DNA of 64,000 nucleotides. It comes from Heterostelium album PN500 (Eukaryota > Evosea > Eumycetozoa > Acytosteliales > Acytosteliaceae). The first letter of the stretch is position 1; the number at the start of each line of letters is the position of its first letter. The notes beneath the pieces were generated by a model. It was not told the origin of the DNA. It made no database searches and saw only the letters and a program-made list of their open reading frames with translations. The stretch lies in the NCBI RefSeq assembly GCF_000004825.1, contig NW_008805065.1:496001-560000 (forward strand), in the 5' to 3' direction. A program made the position numbers and the translations under genes. Shown in pieces: positions 46,301-56,021 of this stretch.

Positions 46301-47842
46301 GCTTCTCTTCATCTGGATCGGCATTCCAATTGGAGAAACAATCGGAATTCAATGGTTTCACATAGGAATGTACTAATTCCGGTCTTAACAATTTATAGAA
46401 AACATCTCTATGTGGAATTCCTTGACTATAATTTACGAATATTAATATTTATGTTATTTTAAGATAATTAACATGTTATGTTCTTTCTTACTTTGAATCA
46501 TTGAAATGAGCTTGAGGTGGAAGTAATCTTGCGAAATCAAGTGCATAGTATTCATCGTCTGGAGTAGCATGTATTTCAAAGTCACCAGGTCCGTAAATGA
46601 ATTTAGGTTTGAGACCAGAGAGATGACCTTGTAGATTCATCTTGTTTCCAACTTTCTCCATCACTTGATTGATCTCTTCACGATCATTATGTACATTTTG
46701 TCCACCATCACAACTTCCATATATCAATGTTGATTTATTAATTGGTAACTTTGAAATTGCAACTCTACAACATAACATAAACATAACACGTTGTTAATAA
46801 ATGAAATTGGAAACTATGATAATACAAAAACAACAAACTTACAATCTATAACCATAATAATCAATGATACACATCAAAGGTACATTAATTTTATGTCCAA
46901 AGTCATTGTCCAACAGATTCTGGAAGAAATAAGATAGTCCTCGAAGTTCGTTACCAGCTGCTTTCGATGCACCAATATCAGAAGGTACCTTTCCACCATA
47001 TAGCCAACATGTTGAACTTGAATCGCTATCATCACGATCTTGTTTATTATAGACTCCTCTGAAAATAGGTTGATCATAGGCAAATTTGAATAGGATATTC
47101 TGACAGATATACTTTTGACCACCGGCAATACCACCGATATCGATTGAAGGTATAGTCTTTATTTCGTTCGGCATAAACATCTCCTTGATGATGATACGAC
47201 CGTAGGTTTCCGCTGCCTTTACGAAATCTACAGCCATAAACGTTAGTTTCTCGTACTTTTCAATTGTTGGTTGCATCTTTAGTAATATCTGAAACTCTCT
47301 ATTCCAATCTCTACCGGTATCTTTCAACTTTCTACTTGTAATTATTGATTTCTCTCTTTCTAATTTTTCATTTTTATCTTTTTCATATTGTTTATTATTT
47401 TTATTATTATCGTTATCGTTATTACAATCGTTATTATTATAGTTATATCTTTCACTACTATCAAGATAACATGATGAATAAGTAGAAGATGTATCTGTAA
47501 TGAAATAAGATAAATCTTCATCTATTGTATATGTTGAACTACTACTACTCTCACTTTCACTAGACATTGGCATCATTGAATATATTGACTGCTCTCTACT
47601 ACTATCATTATTACTATTAACATTATTATTAATATCACTATTAATATTGTCATACGAATGAATTAGTTTTTTAGGTGTAACACTTTCATTATTCTTTAAA
47701 TTACTGTTATTATTATTATTATTATTTGAATAAACATTATCATAGATAGATTTAATTTGATTTTTTTTATTTGATAATTCTATATTATTTTCTATATTTT
47801 TATTAACTATATTATTATTACTATTATTTTTCTTTTTAACTA

Positions 47843-47912
<70 letters not shown>

Positions 47913-47972
47913 GCCACCCTTATCTTTTACAGTCCAATATGCGAAAAGTTTTAAAAAATTATCATTATTCAT
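43329..47972 (-). CDS. Clu-domain protein with C-terminal leucine-rich repeats
   Basis: Three exons: 47972-46843, 46764-46492 and 46425-43329, both junctions phase 2; 1,499 residues. Residues 1-225 are low complexity with a run of about 23 Asn. A Clu domain spans about 225-600: RDWNREFQILLKMQ, then AVDFVKAAETYGRIIIKEM, GGQKYICQNILFKFA, GNELRGLSYFFQNLL, IDYYGYRLVAISKLPI, TLIYGSCDGGQNVHN and FIYGPGDFEIHATPDDEYYALDFARLLPP. The tail of that region continues VEVHKFGINLRHLGRVRS, another Clu-family hallmark. Residues about 1,090-1,499 are about 15 irregular LRRs (LEVLKLNSV, LTSLTLDSSKFDDSHLNYL, LQSISLDLCQELTDASI). CluA/CLUH proteins bind mRNAs for mitochondrial proteins; here the usual TPR C terminus appears replaced by LRRs. 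This may be a dictyostelid-specific architecture. The start ATG at 47972 is chosen over one 45 bp upstream because it begins MNNDNF. Confidence 0.82.
47844..47912. repeat. ATT/AAT triplet microsatellite
   Basis: About 23 uninterrupted ATT units on the plus strand, coding an Asn run near the N terminus of the Clu/LRR protein. Likely length-polymorphic. Confidence 0.9.
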
Positions 47973-48164
47973 AATAAAAATAGTAAATGTGTGAAGATGA
48001 ATTTGTTTAATAAACAAAAACTATAATACTAAAAGACTATAAAACTATGATGTCATTAATTAAAGATTAAATCTGAATAATAACAAAAAATGAAAAAAAA
48101 TGAAAAAAAAAAAAAAAAAAAATAGAAATAAAAACGAATCGTTGTAATCTTTATGTTTTATTAA

Positions 48165-49475
48165 TTATCTAACCAACCAGTTATTATAATTTCTAATTGT
48201 TGGATGTTGTTTAATGATATCATCGATTTGTTTAATAAACACTGGATAATTACATTGTGTGTACATAGGTTCAACCATTTTAATGTGTATTCGTTGTAGA
48301 GTTTTGTTATTTTTGAGTGCTTCAAGGAAGATGTCATTGTATTTATTATCTTCAAGTTTAAAGCTACACTTTAACACTTTGTTTGCAATTCTGTTTCCAC
48401 CGTTTCCAACTGATGATAATGATGGTTTTTGATTGTTTAATAATAGCGCTACATCATATGGTGAATTAAAGTATAACAGTTTTAGATGAGGTACTTTAAC
48501 CAACTTTAATAGGTCTTCATCACTTAAAGCCGTGATTGATAGTTTGTAAAGTTTCTCGCTTGTTACTTCACATAAACTATTGAAAACATAGTTGATAGTA
48601 AGTCGTTCGATAGATGATTGTTGTAAGAGATATCCTATCAAATCTTTATTGCTAAGTTGAAGTGGACAGTCGAAACTCTTTAGCAATGGTTTATAGTTGA
48701 TTAGATATTGGTGAAGTTTTGTTTGAAATGAAGAACTCAATTTGAAAATCGATGGTTTAAAATTGAATGCCAAATGCTCTAGTGAAGTAAGCTTGACAAG
48801 TCCATCAAACAATATCGAATTGGAGCGATCTGACAGTAGAAATCCGAAATAATCATTTGAATGGGTGTCTGTTATCTCTAGCGATGTCAACTGTCGGAAT
48901 TGCTCTGAGAACAAGTACTCTGTGAAAGTTATAAGTGAATCATTTCCAGAGAGATCGGAAATATCCATAGACACCTTTACTTTGAGTCGCTTCAGCTGAG
49001 GTGACAATAGATTTAAACTTTCATAGTCTGGTGGATAAGCTGGATTGACTGTTATCTCAAAATACTCGAGTGTATTCATTGCACGGTTGGCCAAAACTTG
49101 ATAGTCACCACAGAAATATCCACATGAAAGTGATCGAATTGATGGTGCAATCTTTAAAACCGAATTGATTGAAGCGGTATCGAATGACTGAAAACCTTTA
49201 CAATTTACTTGTTTTATATTATTAAATATTGCACATCTATTTAGATTGTCAGATGATAATGATGTTGATGTGGTTTGTTGTTGTAGATAAATATTTATAA
49301 ACTCTTCCAAGTCTTTAGTATTTTTAAATCGACAAGTTGTATTCAAAGAACATATAACTTTATGAAAATACCAATCAACCATACATAATGATCTTGCATA
49401 TCTTTTATTCTTCTTATTATCATACCAAAGATATTCTATCAATATTCTATAGATTCTATTTTCAAATATTGTCAT
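48165..49475 (-). CDS. F-box-like leucine-rich protein (intact family member)
   Basis: Single exon, 436 residues. The N terminus MTIFENRIYRILIEYLWYD..NKRYARSLCMVDWYFHKVI is F-box-like (helical, with the CMVDW.F.K core similar to LVCRRWF). The body has irregular LRR segments: NNIKQVNCKGFQSF, IAPSIRSLSCGYF, LSPQLKRLKVKV, LTSLEITDTH, LTSLEHLAFNF, VPHLKLLYF, and ends with ALKNNKTLQRIHIKM and a QHPTIRNYNNW tail. It is the local intact relative of the debris at 9362-10260, 14357-14830 and 42563-42805. A role as SCF substrate receptor is inferred from architecture only. It lies between two minus-strand genes with short spacers. Confidence 0.7.
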   Translation of the reverse strand: MTIFENRIYRILIEYLWYDNKKNKRYARSLCMVDWYFHKVICSLNTTCRFKNTKDLEEFINIYLQQQTTSTSLSSDNLNRCAIFNNIKQVNCKGFQSFDTASINSVLKIAPSIRSLSCGYFCGDYQVLANRAMNTLEYFEITVNPAYPPDYESLNLLSPQLKRLKVKVSMDISDLSGNDSLITFTEYLFSEQFRQLTSLEITDTHSNDYFGFLLSDRSNSILFDGLVKLTSLEHLAFNFKPSIFKLSSSFQTKLHQYLINYKPLLKSFDCPLQLSNKDLIGYLLQQSSIERLTINYVFNSLCEVTSEKLYKLSITALSDEDLLKLVKVPHLKLLYFNSPYDVALLLNNQKPSLSSVGNGGNRIANKVLKCSFKLEDNKYNDIFLEALKNNKTLQRIHIKMVEPMYTQCNYPVFIKQIDDIIKQHPTIRNYNNWLVR

Positions 49476-49770
49476 TCTTGTGAATTGAGTATGTGTAATA
49501 AGTTTAATAATACTAATAATAATAATAGAGTTGGCACAAAAATTCAGAAAAGATATTTTTTTCCTATTCTTTTTTTTTGATCATTCTTTAAATTTACTAA
49601 AACTTGAATTATTTTTAGATTTTTTGATCAAAAATCTATAATTGGAATAATTATGTTATTTTTTTCTATTTTGATAACAGCAAATAATAACTCTCAATTT
49701 ATAACTAAAGATGATCATATTCCTAGGGTTTAAATGATTGTTAACATTATTTTTCTTTTTTTTTTTTGGT

Positions 49771-51390
49771 TTATTTTTCAATGATTTCCACTTCTAATTG
49801 TTTATTTTCAATTATTTCTGTTTCTGTTGGTGGGACAGTTGGTGTAGATATTGAATTCTTCTCACTACCATCACTGCTTCTCCTACTTTGTTGTTGGATA
49901 TCGATAGTATTAGTACCCATAAACTCGAGTTTATTGAGTTGTATTCTCTGTAGAAAAGAGATACGAAAGACTTTTTCTTTGTTGAATGTCCAGCTGTATG
50001 TGATAGCCATAAATGAAACACACATGAGAATCTGACCAACAATGGGATCACCAAATAAATAGTAACCAATCGGTAAGATTGGTATTTGTGCCAACATTTG
50101 AACTGCGAATGGTACAAGTAAACACTGAGTGGCAGAAAAAGAGAGAGTTCTCATTACACCGCCAAAGTAAAATAGAGAGGTCTGATATGCTGGACTCTTG
50201 ACAAACATTGCCGTGTAAATACCGATGAGCATGATAATAAAGATAGTACTTATGATGTCGGCGAGATGCGGCCTAGTCTTTCTCAGGAAACTGAGATACA
50301 TAAGTACAAAAGTGAATGGAACCATTCCTGCGAAACGAAGAGCAATAAAGAGGTAACGAATGTTGGATTCTGAAATCTGAAGATCCTGAATTAAATAGTA
50401 GGTCGATGAGAATATTATGGTAAGGATTGCAAGATATTCAACATTGACATGATGTCGGTAATATTCAACAAATGCCCTTTCTTTTTGAGCATCGGTGAAT
50501 TCCCAACGGAATCTTTTGGTCTGTGATTTCAAATCCTTAATATAATTCATATAGATTCTTGAAGTCTTTAGCGGTTTCTTTAATTGCTTTTCCTTCTTTT
50601 TAAGTTTCTTTATCTCTTTCTTTTCCTTCTTGCTAAGAACTATATTGACATCTACCACTCTTTGATTTTCTTCTATTGTTTCTATTCTTTCAACTTCTAT
50701 TGTTCCTGTTTGAAGCATTTGATTAGAATTAATAATATCCAACTCCTTTCGAATATTTAGATATAATTCTCTTTCTATTAATTCAATCGACCTGGAAGCT
50801 GTTAGAATAGAAATAGTATAGACTAGATAACTGGCACCCTCAATGAAAATAATTCTGGTAACTCCATAATTGTTTTGTACTAATCGAACAACGACCAATG
50901 CAGCTATACTGGTAAATGAAATGATAGTTGATCTCCAAAACTTGATACCGGGAACAGCAAACATCAACCAAAGAAGAATCTGACTGACAGGGTCGTAAGT
51001 TACGTCATCGTATCCAGTTACCTTTGGTAGGTTATTGGTACAGAACACCAGCGGCAGAAAGAATGCAATGGTAAGATGATTGGTAGATGTCCATAACCAA
51101 GTCAACAGAAAAGCACAGGTTGTATTGAAGAGCTCTATCCAATTGCCAATGTCTCTAGCAACAATGACACCGCTATTCGTCAAAAAATTAGAAACCGTCC
51201 AAATAATCTCGAATGTCAAGATTAGTGAAATCAACACTCTATTATTAAGAACATGTATTTTATTTGTATGTTGGTCAAATTGTGATTCGATTTTCGAATC
51301 TTTGAACCGTAGCGAAAATCTAGATATTTTGCCTTTTAAATCATTTTTAACTATCAGGTGTCTCTTGAATGAATTAATTAAATCTTCCAT
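49771..51390 (-). CDS. Multi-pass membrane protein with duplicated halves
   Basis: Single exon, 539 residues. Two related halves are visible. The first starts with FSLRFKDSKIESQFDQHTNK and is followed by about six hydrophobic segments (residues 45-205). The second starts with FRWEFTDAQKERAFVEYYRHHVN and again has about six hydrophobic segments (325-485). A charged linker rich in Lys (about 215-300) and a polar Ser/Thr/Glu tail (500-539) are cytosolic-looking. The F-x3-F-x-D-x3-E/K-x2-F entry motif recalls the membrane halves of dictyostelid adenylyl-cyclase-like and other multi-pass receptors, but no catalytic domain is present. Transport or receptor function cannot be distinguished. Confidence 0.65.
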   Translation of the reverse strand: MEDLINSFKRHLIVKNDLKGKISRFSLRFKDSKIESQFDQHTNKIHVLNNRVLISLILTFEIIWTVSNFLTNSGVIVARDIGNWIELFNTTCAFLLTWLWTSTNHLTIAFFLPLVFCTNNLPKVTGYDDVTYDPVSQILLWLMFAVPGIKFWRSTIISFTSIAALVVVRLVQNNYGVTRIIFIEGASYLVYTISILTASRSIELIERELYLNIRKELDIINSNQMLQTGTIEVERIETIEENQRVVDVNIVLSKKEKKEIKKLKKKEKQLKKPLKTSRIYMNYIKDLKSQTKRFRWEFTDAQKERAFVEYYRHHVNVEYLAILTIIFSSTYYLIQDLQISESNIRYLFIALRFAGMVPFTFVLMYLSFLRKTRPHLADIISTIFIIMLIGIYTAMFVKSPAYQTSLFYFGGVMRTLSFSATQCLLVPFAVQMLAQIPILPIGYYLFGDPIVGQILMCVSFMAITYSWTFNKEKVFRISFLQRIQLNKLEFMGTNTIDIQQQSRRSSDGSEKNSISTPTVPPTETEIIENKQLEVEIIEK

Positions 51391-52363
51391 TTAATATAAA
51401 AATGATTAATAATTATTTTAATAAATAAATGCATAAAAATATATAATATATATATAAATAAATAAATATAAAACAAATCTAAAACAACTAACAACTCTAT
51501 CTCTATCTATCTATCTCTTCCCTTTGATATCAATAAAGTTTGTATTGTAATGAGTCATTTCTTTTTGATTTAGAATCAATCGAAAAAAGATAAGAAACAA
51601 TTAGATTTAGAAATAGCTAAGTGTTTTTAATAATTTAAAATAATTAAAATAAAATGGGGTAGGTAAGCTGGATATGTGTGATTGAAAGTGTTGGATCAAA
51701 GTTGGTGCAAAGTTATCTACCATTCATTATAAAAGTTCAGTCACATTTGCACAAACATTGGCAACAACAAAATAAAAATCTATTAATAAATTTTTGTTGA
51801 AAAAAAATTAAAAAATTAATAAAATTGATGAAAATGGGGCGATCAATCATAGATCTAACATTGATCTTCATCGATAAATATCTTGCGAAGTGCGAACCAC
51901 TCCTGAAACAAAAAAAGAAATTTCTTTTTGATTTAATTGTTTTTGGATCTTCGCAGTCAGACAGACCGCCCAGAGTTTGATGAATATGATCGATAGAAAT
52001 ATGTTTGTTTTTAATCCAAATAAAGAAAGGGATGATGATAGCATAGAGACGAATAGAAGGCAATGAACTTGTCAATCCATATCGTTATTACTACTTCTAT
52101 TTACATGACATTATGAAACAAAGAGAAAAAACTAAAGAGTTATGTTATTATTTAACAAATTATATGATACAACTCACTCTTAGGATACTACAATTGTAGA
52201 TATATAGCTAATATTGTCAAAATCATAGAAAGTTCGACCAAAAAACACATAAACAACCAAGATTTTGACAAAAGTAAAGACAAGAGAAAAGAGAGTAATA
52301 AATCAAAGATAACAAATCGATTTTGTTTATATGATTAAAACATTTACTTTTTATTTATTCTAT
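51391..52363. other. Intergenic region with an ambiguous conserved-looking segment
   Basis: The stretch 51,834-52,070 is richer in G+C and open on both strands. The plus strand has a 48-residue frame (51834-51980, MGRSIIDLTLIFIDKYLAK...). The minus strand has an interrupted frame that includes a good acceptor-like T-run and CAG at about 51,905-51,920. It might be a small gene, the end of a spliced gene or a non-coding RNA; none can be chosen. The rest is AT-rich. Confidence 0.3.
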
Positions 52364-52915
52364 TTATAAATTACTTTTTATTGAACTAGTAGAAGATAAT
52401 GGTTCTGCTGTTTTATTGGGTGTTTCAACAGTATCGTACAAGTAAGGTGTAACCTGGAATACGGTAAGCTTTACGAATGTGTTATCTAGGTTTACACCAG
52501 CATATAAACCTGGACTTCTTCTATTGTAGGCCATGACATTGTTTGTGTTTGTCAGGCTGATGGTGTTGTCATCGTTGAAGGTGAATGCAATGTTATCACC
52601 TTTATAGGTGATAATATCACCACTGATGTCTAAAGAGGTGAATATCTTTTTACCATGATCGATTACGCAATCCGAGTATTGAGGATGATAAATCTTTGTT
52701 TTTGGATCGCCACTGTAGAGAACGAATGTGTTATCACCCAGCTTATCAACCCATATTCCTGGATTTTGAACATTATCGGAATCCCAAGGAACCAAATATA
52801 CAAAGCCCGGTTTGTTGTCATCTACGTGTAAAATAAATTTTTTACCATTCAGGGAATCTTGAAGACCAATGATATGACGATAATTGTCATACATAGCATT
52901 ATACCATTTTGACAT
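52364..52915 (-). CDS. Unknown 183-residue beta-rich protein
   Basis: Single exon, 183 residues, no signal peptide or membrane segment. The chain is a succession of short beta-prone segments (KKFILHVDD, FVYLVPWDSD, NTFVLYSGD, IITYKGDNIAFTFNDDNTISLTN) with many Asp, Asn and Gly turns, and ends in a Ser/Thr/Pro tail. Similar spacing of such strands could fit a beta-trefoil (lectin-like) fold, but this is a guess. It is divergently oriented to the 169-residue protein at 53421, which has a comparable make-up, and the two may share ancestry or regulation. No family was recognised. Confidence 0.55.
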   Translation of the reverse strand: MSKWYNAMYDNYRHIIGLQDSLNGKKFILHVDDNKPGFVYLVPWDSDNVQNPGIWVDKLGDNTFVLYSGDPKTKIYHPQYSDCVIDHGKKIFTSLDISGDIITYKGDNIAFTFNDDNTISLTNTNNVMAYNRRSPGLYAGVNLDNTFVKLTVFQVTPYLYDTVETPNKTAEPLSSTSSIKSNL

Positions 52916-53420
52916 TTTATTTAATTAGATATATAAATATTTAAGTTTACAAAGAATGATTTGAATGAAATTAATTTGGTTCTTTTATTAATAAAAAAAA
53001 AACAAAAACAAAAAAAAAAGATATTTATTAAAATTAAAAGTAAATTCGTTAACTAATCAATCTGGTACAACATGAGTTCTTCGACAAACTTTTGTACAAT
53101 GATCAGAATCTTATTTATATAATCTATTGGTATCTGAGAGACTTGAAAGACTCGAGATTTACAAATTCGCTAGCAAAATTGATGCTTTTCAATCAATTTT
53201 AAAAAATTTTGTGATTGAGATTGAATTGATAGGCAAATTTAGAAAACGTCAAAAGAATTTCAAGGAACTTGCCAAAAATTATTATTAATTTTTAAATTCA
53301 ATTCACAGCTTTGTCTTTACTATAAATATCTTGAGTCTGGAAACTAGTGCTCACTATAATAATATAACAAAGAAAAGATTGTATAAATTTTTTTTATTAT
53401 AATTTATATATACATAAAGA
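52916..53420. other. Divergent intergenic region of the beta-rich pair
   Basis: About 500 bp shared by two divergent genes. A TATAAATA lies at 53,321-53,328, about 93-100 bp before the ATG at 53421. A-rich runs are near 52,995. No other element was seen. Confidence 0.4.
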
Positions 53421-53930
53421 ATGAATTGGGATCAATATTTACCTGTTGGTTCACCAATTTTTTTGCAATTTAAATCAACCAAAACCGGTGAACTACTCTA
53501 TGCCTATGTAAATGGAAATTATATCCAATTAATGTATACCAATGATCCAAGAACGAAAGATTTTGTAAATGCACCTGTTTGTGACAGAGTCAGACCAACG
53601 GACTATCCTGCGCTATTCTACTTATCGTTTTGGGATCCCAGTGGAGAGGTACTAGTAAAGAAGAAAGGAGCTCAGATTTTAGGATCGATCGATCTCGACT
53701 CGAAATACCCATATTCCTTCAGTGGAAATAGATTGTATCATTCCAATAGCATGTCGACTCAACCAGCTATCTTACAGGTCCAAGATGACAACACTGTAAT
53801 AGATTTTAAAAGCAAACAGAAACTCACTTTGGTACGAAGTGATCATACTTACTTGGGTGTCGGTGGTGATGAAGTAGTAGTTTTGGTCAGTGCGTTAAAG
53901 GATACAGTTAATCATGGCAGAGAAGGATAA
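53421..53930 (+). CDS. Unknown 169-residue beta-rich protein
   Basis: Single exon, 169 residues, without a signal peptide or membrane segment. Short strands alternate with turns (SPIFLQFKSTKTGELLYAYV, FYLSFWDPSGEVLVKK, AILQVQDDNTVIDFKSKQKLTLV, DEVVVLVSAL). The make-up resembles the divergent 183-residue neighbour, especially QDDNTVIDF against NDDNTISLT near two thirds of the length and a closing hydrophobic strand. A beta-trefoil or related small beta fold is possible but unproven. Function unknown. Confidence 0.55.
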   Translation: MNWDQYLPVGSPIFLQFKSTKTGELLYAYVNGNYIQLMYTNDPRTKDFVNAPVCDRVRPTDYPALFYLSFWDPSGEVLVKKKGAQILGSIDLDSKYPYSFSGNRLYHSNSMSTQPAILQVQDDNTVIDFKSKQKLTLVRSDHTYLGVGGDEVVVLVSALKDTVNHGREG

Positions 53931-54019
53931 ATAAATAAAATTTTTAAAAATAAATCTGAATTTATTTGTTTAATTAGCATTTTTTCGTTTTTTCATGTCT
54001 ATATTTATTTTAATTATTG

Positions 54020-55980
54020 ATGAATAGAACTAAAGTATTAGTATTAATAATAGTATTCGTTGTTGTAATAGATTTTACAAACGGCAATTTAGATAAACAA
54101 GATATATCTACAGTGACTTGTGTTCTATCAAACAGTAAAGTTTTCACACAATGTCAAGATAGTGTTTGTCCATCGATTATATCATGCATCAGAAAATACG
54201 AATCATCCTATTCGAACATCAATATTCATGTGGAGAATGGATATCATATATGTAAACAAACTACTGATTATAAACTGAAACACCATTTACACATTGATAT
54301 TCGACCTTTAGATCAATCATCATTAACAAAACCTATATTTACTTGTCAAGTATGTATAATTAATAGTTCTTAAAGAAGTGCAATTTAATTAATTGTTTAT
54401 TTTTTTATTTTAACTTTAATAGAGAGATACATCATTCTTAAGATTGAAAACAACGTTTGATTTAACAATCAATATATCGAATATTGTGGTTGATACCAAT
54501 CAACTGAAACAATTCCGTGGTAGTTTAATAACAATAGATGCGCAATCAAGTAATCCATCACTTTCGTTATATCATGAACCAAATTCCAATGTTTTAACAT
54601 TGAACAATGTTGTTTTGAATAATGCTAACTCAATGCCCAGCATTAAACATTACTATACAGAAGCAGGTTCGATAACACTTGACTATATAAGTTTAATCAT
54701 CAATAACTGTACAATTAACAACTCTCAATCAACAGGTGGTATTTCATCTCGTAAGTCTAATTATATCTATCTTAGTTATGTAATTCAAACAAAACTTATT
54801 AATAATGAATACTCTATATATTATTATATATGTTTAGTTTCAGTTATGAAGATCAAAGCTAATAGATTGATGATTCGTCATTCAACTATATCAAATTCCC
54901 AAGCTTTTAATGGACTTAGTGGCATCTACTTTAAAGGAAAAGATCTTGAAATCTTTGACACTGTCTTTGATGGAAATTCAATGCCAGGTACGTCATTCTT
55001 CACGGCAAGGACATACAACGCTTCAGTAACATTCAGTAGATTCTCAAACAACAAAGTAAAATATGGTGGTTGTTTAGTATTACATTCCGACTCAGTACTG
55101 ATTGATTCAAATGTTTTCGATAGAAATCATGGTGAAAGTGCATCCGCATTAGTAAGTAACAAATAATAATAACGTAATAATAGTTTATCAAAATAAACAT
55201 TTACTGACATAATACAACAATATCTACATTATTAATATTTTAAGCTTTTTGACAGTAGAGATACAGAGAACTATTTAACAAACAACAGTTTTACAAATAA
55301 TTTTGCTCTTGAACAAGGTACATTGGTATGTTATATTTTTAATTTCCATTTCGAATGTTTATCCTCTTAGGACAATGCAATTTCTTACTAAACCTTATTA
55401 AATTTTGGTAAATATGAATAGTATATTGGTTCAGGTGGTAATCATTATTTAAATGGATCTATTTTCGATAGTAATATTGGTAAATCAGCTGTTGATATCT
55501 ATTTTGGTTTTAGGAACTTGACAATGTTTGGTGGTACCTTTATAAACACAACAACAATCTCTAACAATCAAAAGTATGTAAATCATGATTTATTATTAAA
55601 AGTTTCAATGACAGAATCTAAAATAATATATATATATATATTATTTGCAAAACAGTTTATCTTATCCACAATTCCCAGAGTATGCTTTGAATATGACCAC
55701 CACCGTTCCAATGATGGAACGCAACCCCGATTTGAAAGGTGGTTGTCCATCAGACTTTCAAACAATTCAACTACAGAATGGCAATACAACATGTTTGAAG
55801 ATCCACTACACAAACGAACCTGAATATGTCTACGAAGAAGATGATGAAAGTTGGCGTCCACTTCATTATATTGCTCTGCTAATAATCTTTTTATACTTTT
55901 TAATTTTCTGTTTCTTGATGTATTGGCTAATTCGTATTATAAAAATAATTTTGAATTATTTATATAAAATCATTTTTTAA
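54020..55980 (+). CDS. Membrane-anchored right-handed beta-helix-like protein
   Basis: Six exons: 54020-54349, 54423-54750, 54838-55151, 55245-55325, 55422-55573 and 55656-55980; phases fit throughout, 509 residues. Residues 1-22 form a signal peptide. Residues 60-380 contain repeated Asn-rich strand patterns typical of parallel beta-helix (pectin-lyase-like) proteins: NIHVENGYHI, SNVLTLNNVVLNNANS, NRLMIRHSTISNSQAF, LEIFDTVFDGNSM, VLIDSNVFDRNHGESAS, NSFTNNFA, LTMFGGTFINTTTISNN. Near the C terminus is LKGGCPSDFQTIQLQNGNTTC and a single hydrophobic segment (about 475-495, YIALLIIFLYFLIFCFLMYWL), implying a type I membrane topology. Dictyostelids have many such cell-surface proteins of unknown ligand. 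Two exons under 160 bp make it easy to mis-predict. Confidence 0.7.
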
Positions 55981-56021
55981 ATAATAAATAAATAAATTAA
56001 GACTATCTTTTATTGGTGTTA

